A stretch of 64,000 nt of DNA from G963668435 sp963668435 (GCA_963668435.2 CAXXSC010000002.1:55925-119924); one strand, 5' to 3'. Shown: positions 29,601-38,557, numbered from the stretch's first letter. Translations and numbers: made by a program. The notes: generated from the letters alone by a model not told the origin.

Positions 29601-30023
29601 AAGGCCGGGGAATGGTTTAGGTGTTTTCTCAGCGGCGCCGCGGTAGTCGCTCGGGAGGCTTATGCCGGGCTGTTGTGTGCCTTTGGGACGGCGGTATTCA
29701 CTTTTGAGCCAGGGCGGCGGGACAGCGTAACGGAGCGTGACGGAATCGCTGTCTGCGAGCGGGCTGACAAATACCACAGTGCCTGCCGCGCTGTCCTCGC
29801 TCTCAATGGATACAGTGTTCCCGCTGCCGTCACCGCCAACAGCCGTGACCGTGCCGCCGATAAACGGCTCACCCAGATCATAGGGGCCCCTGCCGCCGTC
29901 ACCGTGGACTGTGCTGCTGTGCATGACAAACGGCGTTTCGTCAGACGCGGCAGTGTTACCCGCGATCAGAAACGCCGTCAGCGTGAAAATGGCCATGCCT
30001 ATGTTTGAAATGAGCCGTATCAT
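26634..30023 (-). CDS. Large SprA-like outer-membrane beta-barrel protein
   Basis: The 1129-aa product has a signal peptide (residues about 1-27, SNIGMAIFTLTAFLIAG). The N-terminal half contains GSKTFDINLGSGRETALNQT, ISDQNVPITPEGDTRELSEL and RGKYFRVDMGDTDLESS. These phrases resemble the repeats of SprA-type translocon proteins, but the protein is about half the length of SprA. A surface Ig-like part is followed by about 500 residues of alternating beta strands (TEYGGGLALHEG..., VVASYTGRR..., FARTQLRALF at the end), consistent with a large barrel. It may be a translocon or a surface protein. The following Omp85 gene is translated from the same operon. Confidence 0.75.
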   Translation of the reverse strand: MIRLISNIGMAIFTLTAFLIAGNTAASDETPFVMHSSTVHGDGGRGPYDLGEPFIGGTVTAVGGDGSGNTVSIESEDSAAGTVVFVSPLADSDSVTLRYAVPPPWLKSEYRRPKGTQQPGISLPSDYRGAAEKTPKPFPGLRFGGSKTFDINLGSGRETALNQTLRLNINGQLSDDISLNAVISDQNVPITPEGDTRELSELDRVLIQIRGKYFRVDMGDTDLESSTGNWLSYTRRLSGALASVQHGNTEVFASGALSEGRHMSITITPIEGNQGPYRLNAENGNSDIAVIPGSEKVWINGERMTRGGNYDYTIDYSTGELTFTEHRMIGSDMRIVCDYEYTSESYRRVFYSGGGSGNYLGGKLKISAVAARESDDADRPVLFDIDDSMKSALAEAGDSPAAFSGLRPATGDSTGTYDMVDGILVYNPTKDGEYNATFSWVGEDKGSYRYKGGGVYEYVQPVDRVDGSGASYDPVALLDGPVTHDLAGLTVAFDPLESLHIEGESAGSSVDLNTLSSLDDGDNSGAAHRIGGSFSPVIGRRIPLRLMLNGRFQDRDERFKPLDRDRDAEENRRWGLPLVLDSTEERVTEYGGGLALHEGRFKESGFSLSGGSIKLGGEAQSDRNAVTGTLNYGEFLKSSTEIAAIERKDIPSLPDETIDRLHSRITGAFAGFTNNTVYERETAEGRGKFTHGARYNQIETGITTPSLFGFYTNADWLYRDEQSRNTTGWADSSNVRGGSMGVTLDERFPAMFRAQYSRRDREGGLQKGRTEQAVVETSWRPDSGRFSIDLSYRAGRARETLKSRNYIYAGTGRGSYRWEDSNEDGVRDPEEFIPDEYGEYYLYEETLDSYRPVNTVAVFNKTVFVLPKRFLAKTGFAEDVRFETSFEVNERSSADAADIFLLRLSKFRKNGTTASGDMRIQEDISAPLGDKGNVRLRVFRFASFDGEYVSGAERRVENEESLRFRIPVGEEWDLETTVKHELMTRKMEERISGNFEVDAYSGDGSIAWYPRSWLKVGGTASMGRDKDDVGDITAMYYVLKPALSIFFAGRGRIEASYANTTVNVDKPTPQTLLPYTMARGRKEGGNHDISVICDYRLSQRMNLVASYTGRRFADRDFEHFARTQLRALF

Positions 30024-30208
30024 GATCTTCGATCACCCGTTATAAACTGGATATGAATACTCACAGTATAGGCAAATTCGCGAATGGGCAAAACAGGGAA
30101 CTGTGTTCCTGCCTTTGCCTTCGTTTCATTGCAGGCTGATGTTTGTTGCGCAACGGGAACAATCGTCGATAGTTTCGGCTCCTTTTGTACTGCGTTTCGG
30201 TTCCTGGA

Positions 30209-30619
30209 TCACTTGTGGGACAGCATGCCCTGCTGCCATTTCCAGAGATCCTCCTCGGGTGCGTCCTGCATGGGGCAGGTCGAGGCCGGGGGATTGTTGA
30301 ACGCGTAAAATCTGAGCGGTTCGTTTCCGATAACCTTGATCGCGTGGGCCTCGCCCTCGGGCGCGATGGCGACATCGCCGGTTGTGACCTCGCGGAGGTC
30401 TTCGCCTGCCATGACTATGGCGCGTCCGGTAAGGAAAACATAGACCTCGGTTCGGGCATGGACATGGGGGCGGACCTCATTGCCCGGCTCCATTTCGACA
30501 TAGTTGACACTCATGCCGGGAAGGCCGTCGACTTTGCCGTCGCTCCCCGGTTTCGCGGACAGCATGATATTGCCGCCTGTCATCGTATCCCTGAATTCGG
30601 GCAGTTTGAAAATAGCCAT
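30209..30619 (-). CDS. Single-domain cupin protein
   Basis: The 136-aa cytoplasmic protein has the two cupin motifs: VRPHVHARTEVYVFLTG, with the metal-binding His and Glu, and TGDVAIAPEGEAHAIKVIG. The fold is a small beta barrel that binds a metal; members include dioxygenases, isomerases and sugar-binding proteins, so the reaction cannot be assigned. GAGGTGA precedes the ATG at 30619. It lies alone, about 185 bp from the SprA-like gene and divergent from the ATPase operon. Confidence 0.85.
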   Translation of the reverse strand: MAIFKLPEFRDTMTGGNIMLSAKPGSDGKVDGLPGMSVNYVEMEPGNEVRPHVHARTEVYVFLTGRAIVMAGEDLREVTTGDVAIAPEGEAHAIKVIGNEPLRFYAFNNPPASTCPMQDAPEEDLWKWQQGMLSHK

Positions 30620-30932
30620 TATCACCTCGATTTCTTGAAAATTTCATGGCGAGTCTGTCAGCAATGATTCCGGTGTTGAATTCGGGATCATTGTTGATGA
30701 TCGAAATATTATTTCCCGGCCTGTTGTTCCGGGTATTTTTTTCTTCTGATAAATATATCGCTTCTTTTTGTTTTTTACAACTGTTCAGAACAGCGGAGAA
30801 ACGGAAAAGTGTTGACGATTTGCTTCTGTCAGGCTCATTAGAGGGTTTAAACAGGAATTAGTCTTGACAAAGCAGGCGCATTCTGAAATATTTCAGAAAA
30901 CAGAATATTCCTGATTTCCCCGTCGGGGCTTT
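30620..30932. other. Divergent intergenic region
   Basis: No gene is visible. It contains the promoter and palindrome of the ATPase operon. The start codon at 30933 follows GGGGCTTT, a weak but plausible ribosome site. Confidence 0.5.
30864..30898 (+). promoter_or_regulatory. Palindrome-overlapped promoter of the ATPase-MscS operon
   Basis: TTGACA at 30864-30869 and AATATT at 30887-30892 are separated by 17 bp. The -10 box lies inside a perfect 18-bp palindrome, TTCTGAAATATTTCAGAA, at 30881-30898. A repressor binding there would block RNA polymerase; the factor is not identified. Confidence 0.6.
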
Positions 30933-33900
30933 ATGGATACTCTCCGGATTGCGGATTCTCTCAGAAAAAACGCGATTGCCGTTTTCGAGCGGATTATGTC
31001 TGCTCATTCGGAACGGCTCAATAGAAGTTATACTATCCTCAGAGATGATTTTTCTGTCTTGTCAGCCGCCCTTGCGTCGTGCGGCAAGGCGGAAAACGCA
31101 AAAAAACACCTTCTGACCGCGTATTTGTCTCTCATAAACAATGTCCGGGAGCATCTCGACTGCAGCGAAAATATCCTGTACCCTGTACCAGCGGAATCCA
31201 TTACCGATGTTGTCCGCACGGAGGTGGAGGAACTCATCGACAGTCTTCCCGATGTCATCGACCGGGAACTCCCCCGTGAATTCTGGAAAAGCACGCCGGA
31301 AGACACCCTCGCGGTTAAAACAGCCCGTCTTAAATGCCGTGGCGGCCTTGCCTTGAGAAATATGTACAGGGGCACAGCGAATATTTTCCGCCCCCTGTTC
31401 AAAAAGGAAAAGCTCAAGGCAGCGGTCGGCCGTCAGAAATACCAGCCGGGCCTTCTTGCCGAACAGCGTTTCATCCTGCCCCTTTCACAGGTGCTGCTCC
31501 AAACCGAGCACAAAATCCTGAAACACGCTGTCAGCCGTCTCATGGATATCCACACCAAAAGCGCCGCGATTTTCAATGCCGCCTCTTTCACTGGTCCCTG
31601 CGATATGGAAACCCATGCGAAGTATGACGAATACAGTGCTGACATGCTGGCATTCCTCGACAGTTCCGGCCCAGAATTGGAAATCGCGCTGAATGAGATA
31701 AGGGTTTCGTATGCCGATTCGCTCGAAAGTATAATCGGGCATTTCATCCGGGATTACGAACGTGCGGGGACATTCCTTCTGCCGGCTGATACTTTCGGGA
31801 AAGAGATTGTCGAGAAAAATACCGGCCGTTTTGCCGAAACGGTAAAAAGCGGGATGGATGCCTGGCAGAGTATTATCGAAAACGAAAAATGCGACTGGAA
31901 CAATGATCTTGCGCTCAACTATTTCCGTCTGAACAACGAGCTGATATATCTGGAGAGCGCGGAAACGTTTTCGAAAAATGTTCAGGGTGAGATCATATCG
32001 GTGCTTGATGAGGTCGGACAGGAGCTGTCGAAAAATATGAAATCATTCGGCGAGCTTTCAGGACAATCCGGGCCTGAAACTGTCGGGACGATCAGGCAGA
32101 ACGGCACATCACTTGCGGAACGTTTGCAGAAACACGCGCTGCCCCGTATGCAGGAATCGGTCATGCGTGCGGATATCGAGGGCCAGTATAAAAAATTCCT
32201 GCTGAAAATATCCGGGAATTTCGCCGTTGTGCCCGATGAGTTTTTCATGATGAGCGATTGTGATATCGAGACTGTCCCGCCGCGCTCGAAAAGCACGAAG
32301 ATAACACTTCGGGAGCTTTTGAACGAAGAGCTGATGGTTCCGTTGGAGAACAGCCATGCCCAGCAGGGCAAAGTCATTGCCGATACACAGGAATCGCTCC
32401 TGAGATCAATAACCGAGATCGAACAGATCGTGGATTTCAATGTTTCCTCGGCACTCGACCTTCTGACCGGTCATGCGGATCAGGATACACTGGCAGAGGC
32501 GGTCAGGTTGATCAACGAGGGGCTATCACGGACAGTCAACCAGTTGGAGGAAATCAAGGAACGCTTTGTCAGTCTCGATGACGCGATCGACGAGTCATTG
32601 AACGGGATGGTCGCCGGGATCAGCACCAAAGTCGTCACCCTGACGGAAAACGAGAAGATGCTCGATCTCAGGCTCCGTCATGCGAAAGCCCGGACACAGC
32701 GGGAGGTCCGGGAAAGGACATTCCGGACGCTGAAACTGGCAAAAGGCCTTATCCTCAATCTTTTTCCGTGGCTGGTGAAAAATGCCGGGCGTATCAAACA
32801 GAGGGTGCTGCGTCTCCTGAGTTTTATCGGCCTGCACAGGGATATCGGGTCAACCGAGGTCCGGGCTGTCCAGTACATGACCGAGATGCACGCGAAATTC
32901 GACCAGCTTCCCTATGTCTACCAGCGTCTTTTCGATATGAAACCACTTTCAGACAGACGGTTTTTTGCCTCACGTTCGGATGAAATGGAGGCAGTACGCT
33001 CGCTTATCGAAAAATGGAAAAGCGGCGAAAGGAAATCTTTCGCGCTGGTCGGCGAGCGCGGCAGCGGCAAAACAACGCTTCTCAATTTTATAGAAAGTGA
33101 TTTCCTTGCGGATGTCGAGACAGCAAGGATGGAACTTCATGCGCATATTTCCGGCAGGGACAGTCTCCTTGCCAAGATGAAAGAGCTTTTTCCCGGTTCG
33201 GAGGCCGCCTCGCTCGATGAGCTTGCCGCGGATATCGAATCAGGCGGAGTCAGGCGCGCGGTGATACTCGAGAATCTCCATTTTCTTTTCCTGAGGACGG
33301 TCGACGGGTTCGACAACGCCGAGAGTTTCATCCTTTTCATGCAGAAAACGAGGGAACATGTCCTGTGGATTGTTTCGTGCGCGCTGTATGGCTGGCAGTT
33401 CATGGACAAGGTCATCCGTATTGCGGGCTATTTCAGCGACAGTCTCAACCTCGGCCTTCAGAACAGGGAGCAGATCGCCGAGGCGATACTGAAACGCCAC
33501 CGTATCAGCGGTTATAAATGCCGTTACCGCGAGCCGGAGAAGCTGATGAGTAATAAGAAATACAGGAAACTCGCCTCCGAGGATGAACGTCAGGCCTTTC
33601 TCGAGGATATGCTGTTCGGCCAGATCGCGGAACTGTCGCGGGGTAATATGCGGGTCGCGATGCTTTTCTGGCTCTCATCGATCCGGCAGATACAGTCCGA
33701 CGGAATGCTTGTCGATCCGGAGATAGAGTTCGATCACACCTTTATCTATCAGTTCGGCGACGATGACATGTTCACGTTCGCCGCGCTTGTCCAGCATGAA
33801 AAGTTGTCTGTCGAACAGCACGCACTGATTTTCCATCATGAGATCATGGTCAGTGAGCTGAGGCTGAACAGGCTTTTCGGCAAAGGCTATCTCGAGAAAA

Positions 33901-33980
33901 AGGACGGCAATTTTTACATTCACCCGTTTTTATACCGTCCCGTCGTCAAGGCTCTGCAATCGAAAAACATACTGCATTGA
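30933..33980 (+). CDS. Large AAA-type ATPase with long helical N-terminus
   Basis: I do not recognise a named family for this 1015-aa protein. Residues about 1-640 are predicted helical and include heptad-like segments. A hydrophobic, amphipathic stretch near 608-645 (LILNLFPWLVKNAGRIKQR) could associate with membrane. The C-terminal third is a P-loop ATPase: Walker A ALVGERGSGKTTLL near 705-718, a Walker-B-like RRAVILENLHFLF near 772-785 lacking the usual Asp, and an AAA lid-like NREQIAEAILKRHRISGY. No signal peptide is present, so it is cytoplasmic. Its stop lies 9 bp before the MscS gene, so the two form one operon. The role is unknown. Confidence 0.75.
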   Translation: MDTLRIADSLRKNAIAVFERIMSAHSERLNRSYTILRDDFSVLSAALASCGKAENAKKHLLTAYLSLINNVREHLDCSENILYPVPAESITDVVRTEVEELIDSLPDVIDRELPREFWKSTPEDTLAVKTARLKCRGGLALRNMYRGTANIFRPLFKKEKLKAAVGRQKYQPGLLAEQRFILPLSQVLLQTEHKILKHAVSRLMDIHTKSAAIFNAASFTGPCDMETHAKYDEYSADMLAFLDSSGPELEIALNEIRVSYADSLESIIGHFIRDYERAGTFLLPADTFGKEIVEKNTGRFAETVKSGMDAWQSIIENEKCDWNNDLALNYFRLNNELIYLESAETFSKNVQGEIISVLDEVGQELSKNMKSFGELSGQSGPETVGTIRQNGTSLAERLQKHALPRMQESVMRADIEGQYKKFLLKISGNFAVVPDEFFMMSDCDIETVPPRSKSTKITLRELLNEELMVPLENSHAQQGKVIADTQESLLRSITEIEQIVDFNVSSALDLLTGHADQDTLAEAVRLINEGLSRTVNQLEEIKERFVSLDDAIDESLNGMVAGISTKVVTLTENEKMLDLRLRHAKARTQREVRERTFRTLKLAKGLILNLFPWLVKNAGRIKQRVLRLLSFIGLHRDIGSTEVRAVQYMTEMHAKFDQLPYVYQRLFDMKPLSDRRFFASRSDEMEAVRSLIEKWKSGERKSFALVGERGSGKTTLLNFIESDFLADVETARMELHAHISGRDSLLAKMKELFPGSEAASLDELAADIESGGVRRAVILENLHFLFLRTVDGFDNAESFILFMQKTREHVLWIVSCALYGWQFMDKVIRIAGYFSDSLNLGLQNREQIAEAILKRHRISGYKCRYREPEKLMSNKKYRKLASEDERQAFLEDMLFGQIAELSRGNMRVAMLFWLSSIRQIQSDGMLVDPEIEFDHTFIYQFGDDDMFTFAALVQHEKLSVEQHALIFHHEIMVSELRLNRLFGKGYLEKKDGNFYIHPFLYRPVVKALQSKNILH

Positions 33981-33989
33981 GAGGGGAAA

Positions 33990-34928
33990 ATGCGGAAAAC
34001 AACATACAGGATCGTTCTGCTGACTGTTTTGGCCCTTGCAGTCGCATGGCCGCTTGTGACATCGGGGCAGAATGCGCCGCTCCAGCCCGATTCGGCGATC
34101 GATTCGATCGGCAGCACTGTCAGTGATACGCGTCCCGATATCCCGTGGTCGATAACGTTCGGCAAGATATTCTGGGCAGTCGTCGTCTTTTTCGCGGGAT
34201 TTTATGTCCTGAAATACAGCACGCTTGTCCTCGAGTCACTCGCCGAGCGCTGGCTTGGCATACGACTTCTGATCAAGCGGCTCATTCCTGTTTTGAGAGT
34301 CATCGGCTGGACATTTGTCATATATATCATCATCGCCGGTATTTTCGCGCCGCCGATACAGACACTTATCGCGGTCACCGCCTCCGCCGGTATCGCCATC
34401 GGTTTCGCCTCACAGGATATCCTCAAGAACATTTTCGGCGGCATCATGATCATCATGGACAGGCCGTTCCAGGTGGGTGACAAGATTCAGGTGGGTAGTT
34501 TCTACGGCGAGGTCATGCAGATCGGCCTCAGGAGTGTGAGGCTGGAGACTCCCGACGATTCTCTTGTCTCGATCCCGAACGCCGAGATTGTCAACCAGTC
34601 GGTGTCAAATTCCAATTCGGGACAGCCGGACTGCCAGGTGGTCGCCGAGTTCTATCTTCCCGCGAATGTGCCCATCGAGGAGCTCCGAAAGACAGCGTAC
34701 AGGGCCTCCGCCGTGTCACGCTATGCCTATCTCAACAAGCCCATCCGGGTGATCGTGAAAAACGAGATCCATCAGGGGCGTTCCATGCTCAAGGTGCGCC
34801 TCAAGGCTTATGTGCTCGATATCCGCTATGAATTCCTTTTTGCCAGTGAAATGACCGAGATAGTGCTTTCGGAGCTGTTCAGAAAAGGTGTTATTTCGCA
34901 GGAGGACATGGCGGGGGCCGGTGTGTGA
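33990..34928 (+). CDS. MscS-family mechanosensitive channel
   Basis: The 312-aa inner-membrane protein has a cleavable or anchoring signal (IVLLTVLALAVAWPL) and two or three further membrane segments. The pore helix and beta domain of MscS are clear: TASAGIAIGFASQDILKNIF near 131-150, GGIMIIMDRPFQVGDKIQVG, MQIGLRSVRLETPDDSLVSI and PNAEIVNQSVSN. Such channels release solutes at high membrane tension. The start follows AGGGGAAA. It is co-transcribed with the ATPase upstream, a pairing that suggests coupled function. It ends 474 bp before the next, convergent gene. Confidence 0.9.
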   Translation: MRKTTYRIVLLTVLALAVAWPLVTSGQNAPLQPDSAIDSIGSTVSDTRPDIPWSITFGKIFWAVVVFFAGFYVLKYSTLVLESLAERWLGIRLLIKRLIPVLRVIGWTFVIYIIIAGIFAPPIQTLIAVTASAGIAIGFASQDILKNIFGGIMIIMDRPFQVGDKIQVGSFYGEVMQIGLRSVRLETPDDSLVSIPNAEIVNQSVSNSNSGQPDCQVVAEFYLPANVPIEELRKTAYRASAVSRYAYLNKPIRVIVKNEIHQGRSMLKVRLKAYVLDIRYEFLFASEMTEIVLSELFRKGVISQEDMAGAGV

Positions 34929-35402
34929 TCCGGGCGGTGGCGGCGAAACGGAAGCTGTTGGTGAGTTGAAGGCAGGAGTGAGGAGAAAAGATGGATTCAG
35001 GGGGAAGACTGTCTGAACCGCTGATGACGATGATTGAATGATAAAAGAATGATGAAAATAAAGTAGTCTGGATTCGGGATTCAGAATACAGCAGAAAAGA
35101 AGCCCCCTTCCTGTCACTTCGTGACATCCTTCCCCCATAGGGGGCAGGAGACGGGGGGGGATTTCTGCACACCCCGTGTGGAAAAAAGGGTCTGCCGCTC
35201 CCGGCGGTTCAGACATTTTTCCGGTGATCTAACCGGCCAGCGTTCAGCCTCGCAGGGCTGAACAGCGTTCCATTCTGCACATCCTTATTAGAAATAAAAA
35301 GGGCCCGCCGGCCCTTTTGGGAGAGAGGTGTGGAGAGAACCGGAAAATGCCGGTTCTTTCCGCGAAATGTCTGTCTTTTCTACTGAATTCTGCCTTTTCT
35401 CC
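34929..35402. repeat. Repeat-bearing intergenic region
   Basis: No credible gene is seen. Bases about 35063-35102 carry the GGATTCAG...CAGAATACA repeat. Bases 35103-35150 match the core of the 215-bp element (CCTGTCACTTCGTGACATCC and CCCCCATAGGGGGCAGGAG). A strong hairpin lies at 35296-35319. Confidence 0.55.
35296..35319. terminator. Bidirectional terminator
   Basis: AAAAGGGCC and GGCCCTTTT pair around a short loop, with A- and T-rich flanks. It separates the MscS gene from the convergent PP-loop gene. Confidence 0.7.
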
Positions 35403-36446
35403 TCAATCCTTCGAGACAAGAAGCCGGTCGGTCAGTTCCGGTGTGGCCGGTTTGACCGTTATTTCCTCGCTCTGATCATCCCACTCGCTGATGATGACGA
35501 CCTCGGGCTCTTTCAGCCCTTTGCCGTAACGGGCGGTGATCGAGGCCAGGTTGCGGATATCGCTTTTGCTCAGGTCGCCGAACGCGTAGACAATCGGGCC
35601 TTTGAAATCGCGTGCGCGGAAACGAATGAAATCGGTGCCCAGGAGTGCCACGAGATACTCGTTTTCGATGTGGTTACGTCCGACCACAAACTTGATGCCG
35701 CTGTCGAGCCTGAGATGCCTGCCGGTCTGAAGTGTTCTCAGCTGACGGCTGTCGATATTGGCCGCACCCTCGTGTTCGAGCATGTCGGCGAATTTTGCGC
35801 CGTACTGCACCGTGGTGAGCGTGCAGCCGCCGCCGGGCGAGGGGTAGTCGTCGATACCGTAGTCCGCCGCAAGTTTCTGCTGCGGGTGACGTGATCTTCC
35901 GCTGATATCGAGGAGCTTTTCGCGGTCGATCAGCCCCTCCTGTTCGGGGATTGTCGGCGGGAGCAGTTTTGCCGAGAGCGGACGAAGAAGCCGCCCTTCG
36001 AGCCCGCAGTTTTTCTCCACCTGACGGAGCGCGTTCTTATGCTGTGACATGGGACGTTGCCCCATGACCTCGCCGGTGGCGACACAGATGGCGCCCTCTC
36101 GTTCCATGATCTCCGCCGCCTTGCGTAAGAGGAAAATACGGCAGTCGATACAGGGATTCGCCTGTGAACCGTAACCGTTTGCCGGGTGAAGTAGCACCTC
36201 CTCGAATTCCTCGCTGACATCTACCGCCATGAGCTGAATCCCAAGCTTTTCCGCCATGTGGACGACACTTTCGCTCGGTGTCCAGGGTGCATCGGGGCCG
36301 CGTTCCAGCAGACGGTCGACAGAATCGTTGTGGCCGTTGTAGAAATGAAGGGCGATAACCTCGAGCCCCTCGTTCTGAAGCAGTTTTGCGGTGAGGATCG
36401 AATCGAGGCCGCCGGAGAACATGGCGATGACCTTGTGCTTACTCAT
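35403..36446 (-). CDS. PP-loop ATP-pyrophosphatase, thiouridylase-like
   Basis: The 347-aa cytoplasmic enzyme has the N-type ATP-PPase P-loop SGGLDS at residues 11-16. It also has a CxxC-type PCIDCR motif, an AICVATGEVMGQRPMSQHKNA segment and a DDYPSPGGGCTLTT motif. These features fit tRNA thiolation enzymes of the MnmA/ThiI/TtcA kind, where ATP activates a tRNA base and sulfur is added. Which position is modified cannot be told. Its start overlaps the end of the DUF116 gene by 8 bp, so the two are translationally coupled and probably functionally linked. Confidence 0.78.
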   Translation of the reverse strand: MSKHKVIAMFSGGLDSILTAKLLQNEGLEVIALHFYNGHNDSVDRLLERGPDAPWTPSESVVHMAEKLGIQLMAVDVSEEFEEVLLHPANGYGSQANPCIDCRIFLLRKAAEIMEREGAICVATGEVMGQRPMSQHKNALRQVEKNCGLEGRLLRPLSAKLLPPTIPEQEGLIDREKLLDISGRSRHPQQKLAADYGIDDYPSPGGGCTLTTVQYGAKFADMLEHEGAANIDSRQLRTLQTGRHLRLDSGIKFVVGRNHIENEYLVALLGTDFIRFRARDFKGPIVYAFGDLSKSDIRNLASITARYGKGLKEPEVVIISEWDDQSEEITVKPATPELTDRLLVSKD

Positions 36447-37237
36447 CGAAACTAACCCCGGTGAGTGTGGTGATGGCTTTTTTAAGCTCGCCGATATCGA
36501 TCAGGGTGTTCTTGCAGGGGCCGTTGGGACGCTTGTTGGTGACACCGAGGGTGGGAAGTTTCGGCGCTACATCCTGTATGCCGCTCATGAGGTCGCGCTC
36601 GCAGGCGACACCGATTACCGCTGTGGGGCGCTGTGCGCGGATGACTTTACGTGCCTGGCCGCCGCCGGTCACGGTGTAGACCTTGACCCCCGGCTTTTTC
36701 GGCAAGCGCCTGCACCTCTTTTTTCATGTCGACATTGAGGCAGCGCGGCAGGAGGATTATTGTCCTGCCCTTTCCTGGCGTATGGCTGGCCTTTACTATC
36801 GCGTTGGAGAAGGAAACGAAAGAATTGCCGAAACGGTCGCGTGATATGCCCAGACGGCGTGCCATTGCAAGAGTCCAGGGAAGCAGGCGTGTGGCGGTAA
36901 CCTGGGCCATTCGCCCCGATCCGGGCAGTTTCCTGCCGGTGACAGCGCTTATTATCACGAGCAACGCCCAGCCGAAGAATGCTATGATCAGTGCCGCCAT
37001 GAAAAAGCGGGCCGCTATTACGAGCATCGGGTGTATGAGCGCCAGACGGGGTTCGATCATGTACAGCGCGAACCCGGCAACTGCGGCGATCGCGAACAGT
37101 GAGAAAACGGCGAACCGGACGAAAAGCCCCGCTGACTCGTTGTATTCTATACCTTCATCGAGGTCGCCAGTCCAGTCCTCCCACTCATCGCCGAGCATGC
37201 GGTCAGGTTTTTCTATTTTTTCCACTTTTTCTTCCAT
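36439..37237 (-). CDS. DUF116 membrane protein (single +1 shift)
   Basis: DUF116 proteins have an unknown role and three Cys motifs. Here the first part (residues about 1-180) has an acidic N-terminus and two membrane segments (FVRFAVFSLFAIAAVAGFALY; FFMAALIIAFFGWALLVII). The frame breaks in the run of five C at 36687-36691. Removing one base joins EVQALAEKAG to VKVYTVTGGGQARK and gives about 265 aa. The Cys sites are LLPRCLN, GVACERD and NGPCKNT. The start follows AAGGAG. It is translationally coupled to the PP-loop thiouridylase-like gene, which suggests a sulfur- or RNA-modification context. Confidence 0.82.
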
Positions 37238-37528
37238 TTTATGCACTCCTTTCCAGAAAATATAATATAAAGCGGCGTGCACTACAAATACACATTTGGC
37301 TTTATCGCTGTGTTACTGCACAAGAAAATCGGATTTCCGAAGAAAAAAGCCACTATGCATGCCGATGTGACAGCGCTCACACCGTGAACGGTGAAAACAG
37401 GCTATTTTTCGGCAAAGGAGAGGAAAAATCATGTAATTTATGCTTGCGGTATCAGGCGTTTTCGTTGTATCTTGCTTGTGATGATTTAGGGATTTTTCGC
37501 ATGTGTCAAAAATAGAAAAGGAAATGCC

Positions 37529-38380
37529 ATGAAATTCAGGACTTTGAGCCGTTTGATAGCTGCCAGTATCGTGGCTGTCGGGACTATGGCTGCTGCCGAG
37601 GCTTTTGCCGCGGACTATGTGGGCATGGATACCTGTATGAAATGCCATCCGATCAAGAAAAAGAAAAAGGAAGCGACCCTGAAACTTTTCAAGGATAACC
37701 AGCACGCTTCACTCGAAAAAAGCTGCGAGTCCTGTCACGGTCCTGGTTCCGAGCATTCAGCGATGAAAGCTTCCCAGCTCACGAAACTGAAAAAAGCTAA
37801 AAAAGACACCAAGATTGTCTATAAAGACGCCAAGAGCAGCAAGGTCTGTTACCAGTGCCATGCTGTCGGCGGTGAGGACAAGCTGACCCTCGCCAGCGAC
37901 CTGCTGATCAACTACCTGCAGGAAAGCGTCGAGATGAAATACAACAAGCATACGAAATTCAAAGTCACCTGCACGATGTGCCATGATGCTCATGCGCCGC
38001 TGGGCAGCAAAGACGGCATCAAGCGCGGTTGTCTCGACTGTCACAAGGGCAAATTCGCAATGCCGATCGAAATCGCCGCAATGGCCGATCTGAAATGCGA
38101 AGACTGTCATATGCCGCTCGCGGTCAAGAACAAGAAGGAAAACAAAGAAGGCAATTATGTATACGGCGACACCAAGTCGCACGTCTTCGGCATTTCCGCC
38201 GATCCGGCATACAAGCTCAATGACGGTTCCGGCAATGCTGCACTGACCGATGAAGGTTATGCACGGCTTACCGTCGAGCAGACCTGCGGTGCCTGCCACT
38301 TGTCCGGTAAGCATCATGACATGACCCGGGATCAGATGCTTCAGGCTGCAGCCAAGATCCATCCCGAGAAAAAAGATTAG
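37529..38380 (+). CDS. Periplasmic seven-haem c-type cytochrome
   Basis: The 283-aa protein has a signal peptide (residues 1-28, AAAEAFA). Seven CxxCH sites occur at about 36, 66, 107, 148, 168, 190 and 253 (CMKCH, CESCH, CYQCH, CTMCH, CLDCH, CEDCH, CGACH). It is very Lys-rich (KKKKK after the first haem) and fits periplasmic electron-transfer cytochromes of the NrfB/DmsE-like type; the partner is unknown. The start follows AGAAAAGGAAATGCC. A strong terminator follows. It is divergent from the DUF116 gene. Confidence 0.9.
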   Translation: MKFRTLSRLIAASIVAVGTMAAAEAFAADYVGMDTCMKCHPIKKKKKEATLKLFKDNQHASLEKSCESCHGPGSEHSAMKASQLTKLKKAKKDTKIVYKDAKSSKVCYQCHAVGGEDKLTLASDLLINYLQESVEMKYNKHTKFKVTCTMCHDAHAPLGSKDGIKRGCLDCHKGKFAMPIEIAAMADLKCEDCHMPLAVKNKKENKEGNYVYGDTKSHVFGISADPAYKLNDGSGNAALTDEGYARLTVEQTCGACHLSGKHHDMTRDQMLQAAAKIHPEKKD

Positions 38381-38403
38381 TCTGTTTCACAGTATAGAGA
38401 TTC

Positions 38404-38436
38404 GAAAAGCCCCGGTTAATCCGGGGCTTTTTTTAT
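38404..38436 (+). terminator. Rho-independent terminator
   Basis: AAGCCCCGG and CCGGGGCTT enclose a 5-base loop, followed by a T-run. It closes the seven-haem cytochrome gene. Confidence 0.88.
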
Positions 38437-38557
38437 TGCAGAGGAATATGAAAATTATGTGATGACTGCCGGTGCCGTACGAATAAATCAGATTTTTGCA
38501 GTGTATGGGAATGACGTTTCACCGCGGTCGTTTCAGGCATGCTGTTACTGGGATCGT

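Noticed and set aside
28572..30008. 478-codon open frame on the plus strand
   Set aside because: It is antisense to the SprA-like gene and has no domain, signal or ribosome site.
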